Source: Platycnemis pennipes
Taxonomy: Eukaryota; Arthropoda; Insecta; Odonata; Platycnemididae
Reading direction: 5' to 3'
NCBI GenBank assembly: GCA_933228895.1
Contig: OW121852.1
Coordinates: forward strand, 125,421,544-125,485,543
DNA length: 64,000 nt
Shown: positions 43,240-54,210 of the stretch, in pieces
Layout: every line of letters begins with the position of its first letter
How positions within the stretch are numbered: position 1 is the first letter of the stretch
Position numbers and translations under genes: made by a program
The notes under the pieces: model-generated
Databases searched by the model: none
The model's input: the letters and a program-made list of their open reading frames with translations, nothing else
Told to the model about the DNA's origin: nothing

Positions 43240-45926
43240 GGGGTCGTTACCATATTTTATTATTTTGCCAGATCTGATAGCGTTTGTAAAATAAAAAGAC
43301 CCGTATTTTTCCGTTTTTTGATACGTCAATTATTTCACGAGTTATAAGCGGCGAAAAACTGATGTTTTTAACCCTTTCGGAAAAGAGGGTGTGGTGCAAC
43401 CCCTGACGTCATTGACTTCGTCCAATAACAACTGACCCCGCGTAGCTACTTCGCATTATCGCAAAGGGGGGGGGGGCACAGCTGACTCTGCCAATAGGAG
43501 CGGTTTTCAGACAGGATCTGTGCGAGCAGACCTTCCGAGAACCACCCTCCACTCCCTTCCCTTCCCCTAAAAGCAGTCAAGGACGGGAGGAAAATGAAGT
43601 CAATGATATCAAATCAACTTATTCGGTGGGCGTCACCTCTTGCTTATTTTAATTTTTGATTTATTAGTGAATGGTTGTGGCTAGAAGATTAATTTTTTTT
43701 ACTAAAATTCGTTTCTCGTTTCCATCTAACGATTTCGTGTACGAAATTGCGATTTCGGTTCCGAGTGCCCCCATTCCAACGACTCAAAACACAACTCCCA
43801 TGGAGGAGCAGGCGATACGCAACAATGATACTCAAACGAAGTCTAGGGCCTCCTTTTCTTTCCCAACGCCAGACATCGCATTACCGTCACAAGTCGGGTT
43901 CGTGAATTAAGCAGGAAAAAATGCTTGAAAAGTGAAGGGGAGTGAAATTATGGTGATGGAGAGTGGGAAGGTGCCCGAATCTGGATGTTGTCGTCTCTCC
44001 TCGGGAAGTTACGCCGTTGCCTGGAAACGGGTGTAAATAACATTCCTGCAGCCATCCCCTCCCTGCGCCCCGATGGATGCCGTGGAGGGGGTGAGTATCC
44101 TTCCGCGAGACGTGGGTGGTGCTGGGTAAGGGGGGTGGAGGGGTTAAGTGGGTCATCCCCGTGTGCGCTCGCCTGTGTTCTTTTTTTCACCCCCCCACAA
44201 TTCCTCTTCCTAGCGACGAAGGAATCCGATGCTTTTCGCGGTCGCAATATTCGAGATGATGATGCGATTCCGAGGGAAAGATAGCGAGAGATCGAATGGC
44301 TGCGCGGTCGACAGAGTCACTCGATACGCTCGGCTACGATCCAATCAACCGCATAATAATAGGATGGCTTGGGCCTTCCGGGGTGAAAATTCGATAGGCA
44401 GGGGAGCCGATATATAGGGAATATAAGGGAAGAGCCGTTTCGACGGGCAATAGAGGTAAACGTACGAAAGTTTCGCGACTAAAAAAAATCGCCAGCAAAT
44501 ACTATTATCCTTATTCAATCGTTGCCTTGCATTTGAACGATAATTTCTTCTACTGTTTAGATAGTCCACTTGCATTACTACAATTTCCCTACGGGAAAAG
44601 GATGAGAAAATGTTATATTGCCAACACAGTGGGAAGTGAGGAAGACATTTACCATTATGCTCTCTCGTAATGTTCTTCTTTACCTCTGAATAATGGGGCA
44701 GGTTCCTTAATCAAAGAAAATACAAAATATTAATAGCGATTCGTGTCCTACCATAAGTGTAATCATTATACGCATAAAATTCGGATTGAGAAATCCCAGT
44801 TTACTATCGAATTAAATGTCAATTTTAGAACCATTTGAAACAGCCCAAAAATGGCAGCATGCGCTGCCTTTCTTGCTGACGTAACAGGCATATTTAGTTT
44901 ACGTTTCGAGGCATAAGAAAAATTCGGTTCCTGCAATTACCATTGTATTTGAGCCCCACAGCTCTAGTTGTAACGTTAAAAAGATAGAAATTAATAATAG
45001 TCAAATAAAAAGATAACATTAATAAAAGTCTGAAACATATCAAAGTTAGAGAAGTCTCCTCCGGTAAACATGGCATTAATATTCGTTTTATAGGGTCCAC
45101 AGGGCATTCTCCTTGTCGTCCTTTTTTGGCGATGTGGCATAAATGACCTGAAGTATAAAGTTTTCGAAGCGCGTAAGTAAAAAATAATAATCAGACAGAA
45201 AACCAGACGGAAAAGGTAGAGGAATCCTGGGAAAAATAAAAGGTCGCGAATGTAGGTAGACTCAGACTATGCAAATTTACTCGGAACCGAAATCGCTATT
45301 TTGTACACGAAATTGTTAAATGGAAACGAAAAATGAATTTCAGTGAAAACATCAATCTTCTAACCAGAGCCATTCGCTCATAAATCAAAAATTAAAATGA
45401 GCAAAAGGTGACGCCCACCGAACGTGCTGCTTTAAGGATAGCTACGTCATCCACCTCCCCTCCTTGATTGTTTTGAGGAAGAACGGGAGGGGAAGTGGAG
45501 GTGGGGAGGGGAGGCCTGCCTGAAGAGATCCTGTCGCAACCGGCAAATAACCCAAAACAACTGAACAGCAAAATATTTTCGTCTAAATATTGGTGTGACT
45601 AAAAGCGTGCTGAAGTTCATTTGCTTATCCATAAATTACGATGTAGTGGAATATGCAATGCCTTTCGAGATAACCCGAAATGGAATATAACAGCCACTTC
45701 CATTGGCAGAGTCAGCTGTGTGTCTGTCCCCCATTGTGATTGGACGAAGTGGATGACGTACGAGTCCTCTACACGCCCACTTTTCCGAAAGGGTTAAAAA
45801 CATCAGTTTTTCGCCGCTCATAACTCGAGAACTAATTGACGGTTTGAAGAACGGAAAAATACGGGTCTTTTTATTTTAAAAAACTCTTTAAAACACTACA
45901 ATAAAAATATCGCAAACGACCCCCAT
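43238..45926. mobile_element. 2.7-kb foldback element with inverted repeats over 500 bp
   Basis: Left arm about 43240-43765, right arm about 45279-45925. Matching blocks in order from the ends: GGGGTCGTT, AATAAAAAGACCCGTATTTT, GCGGCGAAAAACTGATGTTT, AACCCTTTCGGAAAAG, GACGTCATTGAC/GGATGACG region, GGTGGGCGTCACCT, AAATTGCGATTTCGGTTCCGAG. The arms are diverged and of unequal length. The interior (43770-45278) includes a GC-rich block (43950-44310) and an old repeat piece (44780-44880). No transposase found. Confidence 0.75.
44780..44880 (-). repeat. Piece of the 32.8-kb dispersed repeat, inside the foldback
   Basis: Reverse complement has AAACTGGGATTTCTCAATCC preceded by AATTCGATAGT, as at 33015-33040 and 49415-49438. 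Shows the foldback interior carries older repeat DNA. Confidence 0.6.
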
Positions 45927-45929
45927 TTG

Positions 45930-46785
45930 AGGCGGAACGGATATCGGGGAAAGGCTTTTGTGAAGAAGAATCGACGTCCGAAAAAACGGGGGTTCGGGAA
46001 CAGTGGTGCCAACCGCTTCCGCGCAGAAAAAAAAGAAAGATTAATGGATCGCTAGGAGAATTGACGCCTGTAGGGGAATGTAGGGGTGGAAGGAGGGGGA
46101 CCACTACCCCAAGCGATATACCACAGACGGAGGGCGTTTCTCATCTCGCAGTAGAGTCGACGGGTCAAGGTTTCATATACCTCTCCGAGACAGAGCGCTT
46201 TCCTTCGAATTGATTCTAAGGTGATGGGGAGGGGGGGGGGGGGATAAAGAAAGGCCCGTGGGACCGTAGCGGGCCCTCTGCGCCTTCAATATCCGGCCGG
46301 GGAACTCCTTGAGAGGACGCTCGAGTGGGGAAGGGGAAGACAAGAGGCCGCCCGTGAATCAGCTCTTATCTCCGGCCACAACACATCATCTCTAGATGGT
46401 CCGAATGGCCAGTGCCTGCACCTATCACAAGGCTGTTTTTTCGGTTGAACCTATTACGCGGATCATTGGAGCCAAGGGGGCGAGATAAGGGAAATAATAG
46501 TCACACTCTTCATCCCCATCGCAAGATTGCTTTCTTTAAACTGGCGCGCCCGAATCGCTTCCCATCCGTGGGCAATGAAAGATAACACGATATCCATTTA
46601 ATATGATTGAAGGTGTTATAAACGTCAGGGAACATTTTCACGGGCCATTTCAGCCTTTTTCTTTTTTGGGGGGGCACTGGTTCAGTTTTATACCGCAGCG
46701 CTTTCAGGTCCATCATACCACGGTTCACTCTATTTCTCTCTCGCGATAGGATAGCTTCCTATTGTTTTATCGATGTCTCGTCAAA
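45930..46785. other. GC-rich patch (46100-46480) without coding signal; candidate regulatory DNA
   Basis: A poly-G run near 46230 and CpG-containing sequence up to 46470 stand out from the AT-rich surroundings. CTCTTATCTC and GCCACAACACATCATC resemble ordinary transcription-factor sites but I cannot assign them. No protein-like frame. Confidence 0.25.
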
Positions 46786-46789
46786 AGTT

Positions 46790-46895
46790 TATGACCTCTG
46801 GAGTGCACGTTTTAAGCCAATTTCCAAAAGGCGTAAAGTACTTTTCCTCATTAATTAAGAAGTGAAAAAATTCAACGGCACGAAAACGCGACGGC
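46790..46895 (-). repeat. Short dispersed repeat, reverse copy of 39.34-39.44 kb
   Basis: CTCTGGAGTGCACG, AAAAGGCGTAAAGTACTTTT and AAGTGAAAAAATTCAACGGC correspond in reverse order to the + strand copy at 39.3 kb. Confidence 0.55.
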
Positions 46896-47071
46896 AAACC
46901 ATTGCATGCCGGTAAAATATACGTATGACGTTGACACTCTTTCCTCTGCCTGCCAATAGGTGGTGCAGCGGACACTTTCAAGCATAAGGTGCGTTCCATT
47001 AAAGCCTCTTGACTAATATCCGAGGTGTACTTATGTAGTTAATTTATTATTATTAGACATAGTATAAAAAC

Positions 47072-48035
47072 AATTAGGTGTGATAAAATCTGGAGCCAGC
47101 TTTGAAGAAGCAAGGATATGGAAAGGAGTGAGACAAGGCTGCGCACTGCCTCCAGTAATTTTTAATGTTTACATCGAGAGAGACATCAATGAAGTCAAGG
47201 AGAAGTGTTCTGGAGTGAACATCCACGGAGAAACAATCAGTATGCTACGATTCGCTGGTGACATAGCTCTCATAGCAGAGACAGAGAAGGAGCTGAATAA
47301 GATGCTAACAACCATGGAAAGGACAATGGCCAGTTATCATCTGAAGATTAATAAGAAGAAGAATAAGATATTGGTGTGCAGCAAGAAAAAAGAGGCCAAA
47401 ACCAATATCAAACTAGGAAAACAAAAACTCGAAGAGGTGAAAGAGTTCTGTTACCTGGGAAGCAGAGTAACCAACTATGGACGAAGCAAGAAAGAAATAG
47501 TGAGTAAAAAAGCCCAGGCTAAGAGGGCATTCTATCAAAAGAAGAATCTACTTACAGCTGGAAATACAAGCTTGAAAGTAAGGAAGCAATTCATCAAAAC
47601 GTATATCTGGAGCATGTTTCTTTACGGCAGCGAAGCATGGACAATGACAGCAGCGGAGAAGAAAAGGGTGGAAGAATCCAAAATGTGGTGCAATTACAGA
47701 AGAATGATGAAGATTAAATGGATCGACCGAGTGACAAACGAAGAAGTCTTTAGAAGAGTGGGAGAAAAGAGAAGTCTGTTGAAAACTATAAATAGAAGAC
47801 GGGACAATCTAATCGGCCATATCTTAAGACACGATGGCCTGATGAAGACATTCGTCGAGGGAAGAGTGAACGGGAAGAATGGAAAAGGCAGGCCTCGTAT
47901 GAGTTACATGGAACAGGTCGTAAAGGACGTGAAAGAGAGGAATTACGTAAATGTGAAGCGGTCGGCCGATAAAAGAATCGAGTGGAGGGCTTCGTCAAAC
48001 CAATCCTAGGATTGTTGACCCATGATGATGATTGA
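47072..48035 (+). mobile_element. RTE-type LINE, best-preserved copy (5'-truncated)
   Basis: Comprises the C-terminal half of the reverse transcriptase ORF plus the 3' end, finishing with ACCAATCCTAGGATTGTTGA and CATGATGATGATTG. The short TGAT-type tail and the YLGS...GSEAWT...GHILRHDGL order fit the RTE clade. The endonuclease and fingers of the RT are missing, which is the usual 5' truncation. Confidence 0.87.
47080..48009 (+). pseudogene. 309-codon reverse transcriptase C-terminal ORF, active site changed
   Basis: Uninterrupted frame: GVRQGCALPPVIFNVYIERDI (RT block 4), LRFAGDIALIAETEKEL (block 5, where FADD is expected), KINKKKNKILVC (block 6), FCYLGSRVT (block 7), then the tail region MFLYGSEAWTMTAAEKKR, NEEVFRRVGEKRSLL, RRRDNLIGHILRHDGLMKT and NGKGRPRMSYMEQVVKDVKE. 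The first of the two catalytic aspartates of FADD reads Gly (FAGD), while copies at 3.98 and 58.27 kb keep FADD. With the N-terminus also absent it cannot be an active enzyme. It is the cleanest reference for the other RTE pieces in the window. Confidence 0.85.
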
Positions 48036-48244
48036 CTTTTATTCATTTATTAAAAAAATGTTATTCAGTTGATTCACTTAAAAACTGTCATTATTTATTG
48101 TACTAAGCGTACCGTAAAGTTCGCCCAAAATCGCGCGAACTTCACGCCATGCTTCGCAGTAGCAGAAGACTAGACGATTATTAATAAAATATGTTTAACG
48201 GAGGCGACTTTTCGAACTTTGAAGGTTTCCATAGGCAATACACA

Positions 48245-49530
48245 TTCACTACAACTGAGGGGCCTTGAAATACAATGGTAAGTTCAGGATTCCGATATTC
48301 CCAATATGCCTCGCAAAGAAAACTATATGTAAATGTTACGTCAACAACAAGGCATCGCATCCCGCCGCACAGTGGTGCAGGATCCCTAATACTTGGTATT
48401 TATGAGTCTAGAAAAACTTTCTATTTGGGGTTTTTGTGCATATACGTTGGATACACCGACCATTTACGAAGTCAAAACAGTCTTAGGTGAGGACATATCG
48501 CTGTTGCTACTCCTCTAGTAGAGAAGATAAGAAAATGTTACACTAGTAGCAAGTGCATCATTTGAAAAGGAGCAGACTCAAAATCACCTTAAATTCTCTC
48601 TAATATAACGTGTATGGCCTCGATAATTGTTTTGCAAAATGGGTTACGTAACTGAAGGTGAGTGCTTTCGAAGTGTTTATTAATATGTCGCAAATATAAT
48701 TTGCATACTTATTTTTTTACATAGTTTTTGTTCAAAAATTAAGAATATTTTTATTGAAAATTCACGTTCAAAGATACAAAAGTATATATATTTTGTGGTA
48801 TTATGTAAAAACAGGAACTGTACGTCATAAACTATACAACGGTGCCTATACCAGATCCAAAACAAGTTTCCCCAAACCTCCCGAAAAAGTTTTAATCAAC
48901 ATTATATTTTTCATTTAAACCAAATCAAAAAAAGGATACTAAGAGAAAAAGTAATCAGGAACCAAACCTTTTTTATCATTTTCTTGAATTCTTTACCTAC
49001 AAGTAAATATGCAAAATTTGTCAAAATATGGCCCCAAAATGATCAAAACTTGGGGAATTTTCCATTTTCTGGATATACGAAATTTTAACCTTTGACAACA
49101 ACGACTGTGCAATTTAATTTCAATATTGAGGAACCAAACCTTTTCTATCCTTTTTTTGTAGCCTTTACCTACAAGTAAATATTCAAAAGTTGTCAAAATA
49201 TGCTCCCTGCAATTGCAAAACTGTTTGCGAAAAAATTAGTTTACAAAAGTTATGAAAACTAAATCATATTCCGCGACATCGAAAACATATATTGACCAAA
49301 TTTCAAATGAATTGAACGCATTTAAATCAAAAATATCAATTATTAGGGATCCTGCTCCACTGTGCGCCGTTTCTGAGCTTTTTCTATAGAACTTAAAATT
49401 GTCATTTAATTCTCTATTAAACTGGGATTTCTCAATCTAAACTTTTTACGTATAGTAAATATATTTATGGTGGAGCAAGAATCGTGATCAATGAATTCTG
49501 TTTCTTTTTAAGAAAAAACTACCCTATTTC
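48245..49530 (+). repeat. Old dispersed repeat, split by an inserted element
   Basis: 48245-48367 and 49370-49530 together match the uninterrupted copy at 32828-33125. The split is exactly at the 997-bp element described next. Confidence 0.65.
48368..49364. mobile_element. 997-bp DNA element with about 27-bp inverted ends and 5-bp duplication
   Basis: Ends CACAGTGGTGCAGGATCCCT and AGGGATCCTGCTCCACTGTG, extending through the AATA/TATT pair, flanked by CGCCG at 48363-48367 and 49365-49369. Inside are two direct copies of a roughly 80-base segment (48957-49035 and 49128-49206, each with CTTTACCTACAAGTAAATAT). No transposase. The CAGTGGTG part resembles hAT ends, but the clean duplication is 5 bp, so the family is open. 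Confidence 0.75.
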
Positions 49531-49578
49531 TCGCTTGCCCTAAATTCTGAGGTAATGCTAAGGAATCTTAAATAAATT

Positions 49579-50092
49579 GGGGTATCATACAATGACCGAA
49601 GAGTCCCGTACAATTAGGGATGTGAATGTATCAATGGATACGAGTCCATAGATATCGATCGATATCCATTGATACGAGCGTATCAATGGATATCATAGGT
49701 AGTTGCATGCTGGTATAAGGTATTTAAGCTAACCCAACTTACAGCATTATATTGCATGATTTCTTGCTATTTTTATCCTCTTTAAAAATTGAAATTTAGA
49801 CCAGTATATTATTACTAATCCTTATTTATACATGATATGTAGTGCATGCTAAGTGAGAATTCACCCTCTGCCACACACCTTTATGGTGACTTGTAGGGTA
49901 TCATGCAATGACCGAAGAGTCCCGTACAATTAGGGATATTAATGTATCAATGAATACGAGTCCATTGATATCGATCGATATCCATTGATACGAGTGTATC
50001 AATGGATATCATAGGTAGTTGCATGCTGGTATAAGGACTAACATTAAATGATTCAACTAACATACAGATGTAGATGTAGATTAATTCTTACT
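49579..50092 (+). mobile_element. Two tandem CR1/jockey LINE 3' ends with a palindromic ATCAATGGATA-type expansion
   Basis: Both copies begin GACCGAAGAGTCCCGTACAA and continue TTAGGGAT...GCATGCTGGTATAAGG, matching the end of the ORF and 3' UTR at 11.99-12.09 kb. The first copy runs to the tail (ACACCTTTATGGTGACTTGT, 49869-49888) and the second starts at once. Within each is a run of GTATCAATGGATAC, GATATCGATCGATATC and TATCAATGGATATC that the 12-kb copy lacks. Confidence 0.75.
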
Positions 50093-50094
50093 TG

Positions 50095-51175
50095 AGCAAA
50101 ATGTTCTACAGTAAATAAAGGAGTGGTGATAAAATATGCAGTTATAAGAATGCAAGAACGAAATTTTACAGATGAAATACATCTCAAACTTTCCCATCAT
50201 AAAGTTATTACGCAATCATACAACTTCATGATTCGGAACAAACCGCCGTAACTATGAAAGCCAACACGCCAAGTGATACTTCACTTGTTTCGTGAAACAA
50301 GGTCTTGGACTCATTGCTCGTTGTCATAGACGCGAATATCAAGCACTGAGGAGGAGGAATATACCACTGCTAAAAATTTCACCGACCTGCTTAAAATAGG
50401 CTTACCTCAATCTTTTGTTCGGAATGTTTGATTCCTGACGATGAGAAAGATGGAGTCCCAATCACAATTCGACATAACGGAAACTTCAAGTATTCGTATA
50501 TTTACGCCAACCCCTAAAAAAGCATGCCAGACGCTCATTTATTACATGACGAAATTACGACTGATATTAAATATTTATATGAAAAGTCCCTTAGCCCGGC
50601 GTTCTTGAAACCAAGACATTGACACGATTTCAAGAATCTGACCCACATTGCATGCTTGAGCAATCTTGCTTTTCAAGTCCAGCATCTACAGATGCACGTT
50701 CATAATCAGTGGAAGTCGTAACTCGAAAGATTCACGACTTTAAGAGAGAGACTAGAAGACATTTATAGGTCATTGTGCCTTATTTATTATTGTCCCAATT
50801 TCCTCAGTGTCTTCGCTCATTTTACTCAAATCCAAAGATGAAGCAACACTCGGCTCTGAAACCCGTAAATAGGTAAACATTCTTAGAAACATTTTCAGCT
50901 AACCGTCCACGAAGGCAGAGGAAAAGAAGTGACCCAATAAGTACATTAGATACAACTGCGTCCTATCTTTTAAAGGATTCCAACAGAATACGGTAATTAT
51001 ATAAGTTAGCAAGGTATATCGACCACAAATTGACTACCAGAAGTTAACGACAAGAGTATCTTAAAGAAAATATAAATTGAAGAGAATATTAACTTAAACA
51101 AAATAAAATTTTACTCACAAATATAGGATTGCGCTATTTACTGACATGAGAAATGGATATTGGGAAAAGGTAAGA
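50095..51175. other. No feature seen
   Basis: AT-rich sequence with no recognisable coding frame or repeat. Confidence 0.4.
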
Positions 51176-51214
51176 ACGAATCCAAGTTATTTATAACTAC
51201 AACACTCATTTACA

Positions 51215-51530
51215 AATTTAATGGATAGACCGAATGAGTAACGAGGAAGACCTAAGGAGAGTGGGAGAAAAGGGAAATATAATGAAAACCCTAAAAAGAA
51301 GACGGGATAACTTAATCGGCCACATCTTAAGACACGATGGCCTGATGAAGACAATCGTCGAGGTAAAAGTGAGCGGGAAGAATGGAAAATGCAGGCCTCG
51401 TATGAGATGTATGAAACAAGTTGTGAAGGATGTGGAATGGAAGGAATGTAAAAGAGAGGGATTTCGTTGACATGAAGAGGTTGGCCGATAGCAGAATCGA
51501 GTGGAGGGCTGCGTCAAACCAAGAATGGGG
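51215..51530 (+). mobile_element. RTE-type LINE 3' fragment
   Basis: WIDRMSNEEDLRRVGEKGNIMKTLKRRRDNLIGHILRHDGLMKTIVE... then CRPRMRCMKQVVKDVE. It ends at CTGCGTCAAACCAA without the usual TCCTAGGATTG tail. Confidence 0.8.
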
Positions 51531-51571
51531 AATATGCATGAAATTTGTTTCTCGAAGATTAATGATGTAGT

Positions 51572-52297
51572 ACTTGATGCGAAAGTTTCTCACCAATTTA
51601 AATATATAAGCCAAAATTTTCTACGCCCACCACAAAGATTATTAAATTATATTAAAATGTTCCAGAAAATCGACGAAAGTCACGTGACCTGAAGCGCCTT
51701 CTGACGTAACTGCACGGTATAGGTTCCATATTGCTACAAAGATAGACATTTATTTTTAACAGAAAACGTAGTGAACATATTGTTTTGAGGTTTTTAGCCG
51801 TTTCTCGAAAGAAACGATGACTGAAAAAATACTTAAAAAAGCACATATCGACAATTTCCTTTTGTTGACTCCCTTATGGCGGCGTTCTTCTTGAAAAAAC
51901 CAGCGATTGCATAGACGTAGTAGAAATTCTTGGGCACTATACAGGCATTATATAATTAATGGACGATTTGCTCATTAGCATTCATACTACGTAAATAAAA
52001 AATCGAAATACAATCGTTTATTGCAATAAACAAATGAGATAAATACATACGTTATCGCCAAGTATTCATTTAACAACTTACCTCCACGCATAAACAGATA
52101 AACAACGCCCATAGTGATACCATGCCGTGACGTCATGCGATGACGTCGTGTTTTGTAGTTGCCGAGAAAGTATAATATTCAAAGAGTAATATCTTCGTAA
52201 TGAAACTTAATTCTTCAGCAAAATTTTCGCCGAGCACAATTTAGCTAATAAACTTCACATTCAAAGAGTTATAAAAAATAGTGCATGTTCCCCATTG
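51572..52297 (-). repeat. 0.73-kb dispersed noncoding repeat (copy 2)
   Basis: Inverted relative to 40335-41062 and colinear along its whole length with small indels. It carries GACGTCATCGCATGACGTCA at about 52125-52148, two overlapping CRE-like palindromes, conserved between copies. Confidence 0.72.
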
Positions 52298-52449
52298 TTG
52301 ACCGACGATGATGATGACGACAATTTTTGGAGGTACGCACTAACGAAAAGAAACGATAGCAAAAAAGCATAGCACCTTTGACATAGCGTGTCAGAAATTT
52401 AAGGAATTTAAGGATGAGGATGGAAGGTCGCGAGATGTGACGGACAGGG

Positions 52450-52820
52450 GGATCCGATTATAAAGTCAAGGAAAGGCGCGTCTCGAAGGCGTTGACGCTC
52501 TGCAGCAGCGACACTCTCCGCCTGTCTCCTGATAAGAGGAGCGGCCCGAAAATTACGATTCAGCGCGTCTCCTGCCGACAACGACTCCCCCCCCCCCGCC
52601 CAAGGGCCCTGTGGGGTCCTTTACCCACACCCACTGACAAAAGAAGGCCCTCCCCCGCAACGAGATCCCGTCCAAGGCCAAGATACGCATCTGGAAGAGC
52701 ACTTTTTCTTCTCCCTTCGACTAACAGATGGCACCACAGACGCGAGAAAACAGCCTCGAGGTGCCATGGAGATTCCTCCACGTTTCGCATTGTTAAAGGT
52801 CTTGATTTGAAAATAACTCG
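52450..52820. other. GC-rich patch
   Basis: CpG-containing block with C-runs at 52587-52600. The open frames on both strands (about 77-110 codons) look compositional. Candidate regulatory DNA only. Confidence 0.25.
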
Positions 52821-52992
52821 GTAGGGGGCTGGCGAAACGATGACACGCATCCACGTGCTACAAATAATGAATCTAAAATGCATCCTCCTCCCAACAAAAC
52901 GAAGGACTGGACCATTTCCCCACCCGGTTGGCAGAAAATCATAACAATTAGCCTGCTAACAATTACCCCACCCCTACTTTCTCCCCTTCAGT

Positions 52993-53150
52993 CTTCATCA
53001 TCATCGGTCAACAATCCTAGGATTGGTTTGACGCAGCCCTCCACTCGATTCTTCTATCGGCCAACCTCTTCACTCCTCTCATTTACATCCTTCACAACTT
53101 GCTCCATATACCTCATACGAGGCCTGCCTTTTCCATTCTTCCGTTAAGGC
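52993..53150 (-). mobile_element. RTE-type LINE 3' end, the only minus-strand copy
   Basis: The + strand reads CAACAATCCTAGGATTGGTT, GACGCAGCCCTCCACTCGAT, CGGCCAACCTCTTCA, CTCATACGAGGCCTGCCTTT, i.e. the reverse complement of the common RTE 3' end. About 155 bases. Confidence 0.85.
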
Positions 53151-53159
53151 GCGTATACT

Positions 53160-54060
53160 TAGAAGTTGACTGCTATGACAGTCAACTGCTAACAACTATT
53201 AAGCATCACTCGCATGTGTAAATAGCAACTGCAGTACAAGTTCAGGTCGATACGGGACACATGTCGAACACTATCGATCCTAGTTCGAGCTATTAGCAAA
53301 GTTGAAGCCCGTCTACTTTCCAGCGTGAATGTATCCAACACAATCGCAACAATCGCCAACGTAAAGATAAACACGACGGAATTTGGATATAATAGCAAGG
53401 ATATCCCTCCCCAAAAGGGGAAATTCTACTCTTTAAAGAACGGGAACAAAAGATAATCGTCGATGGAATTTATTGCTTGATGAATTTAATGAAAATTTAA
53501 GCGAAATTCAGTATTAAAATAAAACTTTTTATTTGTTGTGACGACGCCTAATTAGGGGCTTTAAGCTGCATAGAAGTTAACGAAGACGCATCAAAGCAGT
53601 AGCGATATAGATACATCGCGCATCTCGCAATTGTCATAGCAGTCAACTGCTACGCGTAAACGCTGCTTTAATTCATCTATAGTGTGATAACGCATACACA
53701 ATGAGTATGCTATTACATAGCACGTTGTTGTAGTATTCTATTTTTTACAAGCTTTTTTAACTCATCTTGACATTTGGAACATGGCTGACGAGTTGTTGCC
53801 ACGTTTAATTTCCGACGTGAGAAAACATGCTCATTCCTGATACTACGTATTCTAATATGGGTTTAATGTTTTCTTACTTACCTAGTTTTAAACTATTGCC
53901 GACAAATACAACTCTTTGTATTGAATTTTATTATTATTGAATTTTTTGAAAAATGTTTGGCAACAATGACGCTGCTACTGTGCTACCATTTGGAAGTACT
54001 GGTATTAATTGCACCATATCAATAACCAATGAGAATATTTAAATGACATAAAAAATATTA
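53160..54060. other. No feature seen, except short GACAGTCAACTGCTA-type repeats
   Basis: TGACTGCTATGACAGTCAACTGCTAA near 53166-53191 and CATAGCAGTCAACTGCTACG near 53635-53654 are related short inverted/direct motifs. They may be the ends of a small unidentified element (about 490 bp), but I cannot define its borders. Confidence 0.35.
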
Positions 54061-54074
54061 GCATGACCTTCGTA

Positions 54075-54210
54075 AGATGTTCTCTGCATATCAAGTTCTG
54101 CGTCCGCGTATGTTGACTGGGGGTGACAACAGTTTCGCTAGCAGGACGGCTAGCGAAACTGTTGTCACCCCAGATACGCGGACGCAGATCCCGATATGCA
54201 GAGAACATCT
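54075..54210. repeat. Palindrome with about 64-bp arms
   Basis: AGATGTTCTCTGCAT (54075-54089) pairs with ATGCAGAGAACATCT (54196-54210), and the arms meet at GCTAGC on both sides of an AGGACG loop near 54142. Arms have a few mismatches or indels (for instance CAAGTTCTGCG against CGCAGATCCCG). ATGACCTTCGTAAGAT lies directly outside on the left and again at 54239-54254. The paired open frames here are mirror artefacts. Confidence 0.8.

Noticed and set aside
46226..46245. Poly-G run as a functional G-quadruplex
   Set aside because: A single homopolymer run next to similar ones elsewhere (43.46, 60.7 kb) may be slippage or a sequencing artefact.
53166..53654. Small element bounded by CAGTCAACTGCTA motifs
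   Set aside because: The motifs are short, present in both orientations and without a target duplication, so borders cannot be set.
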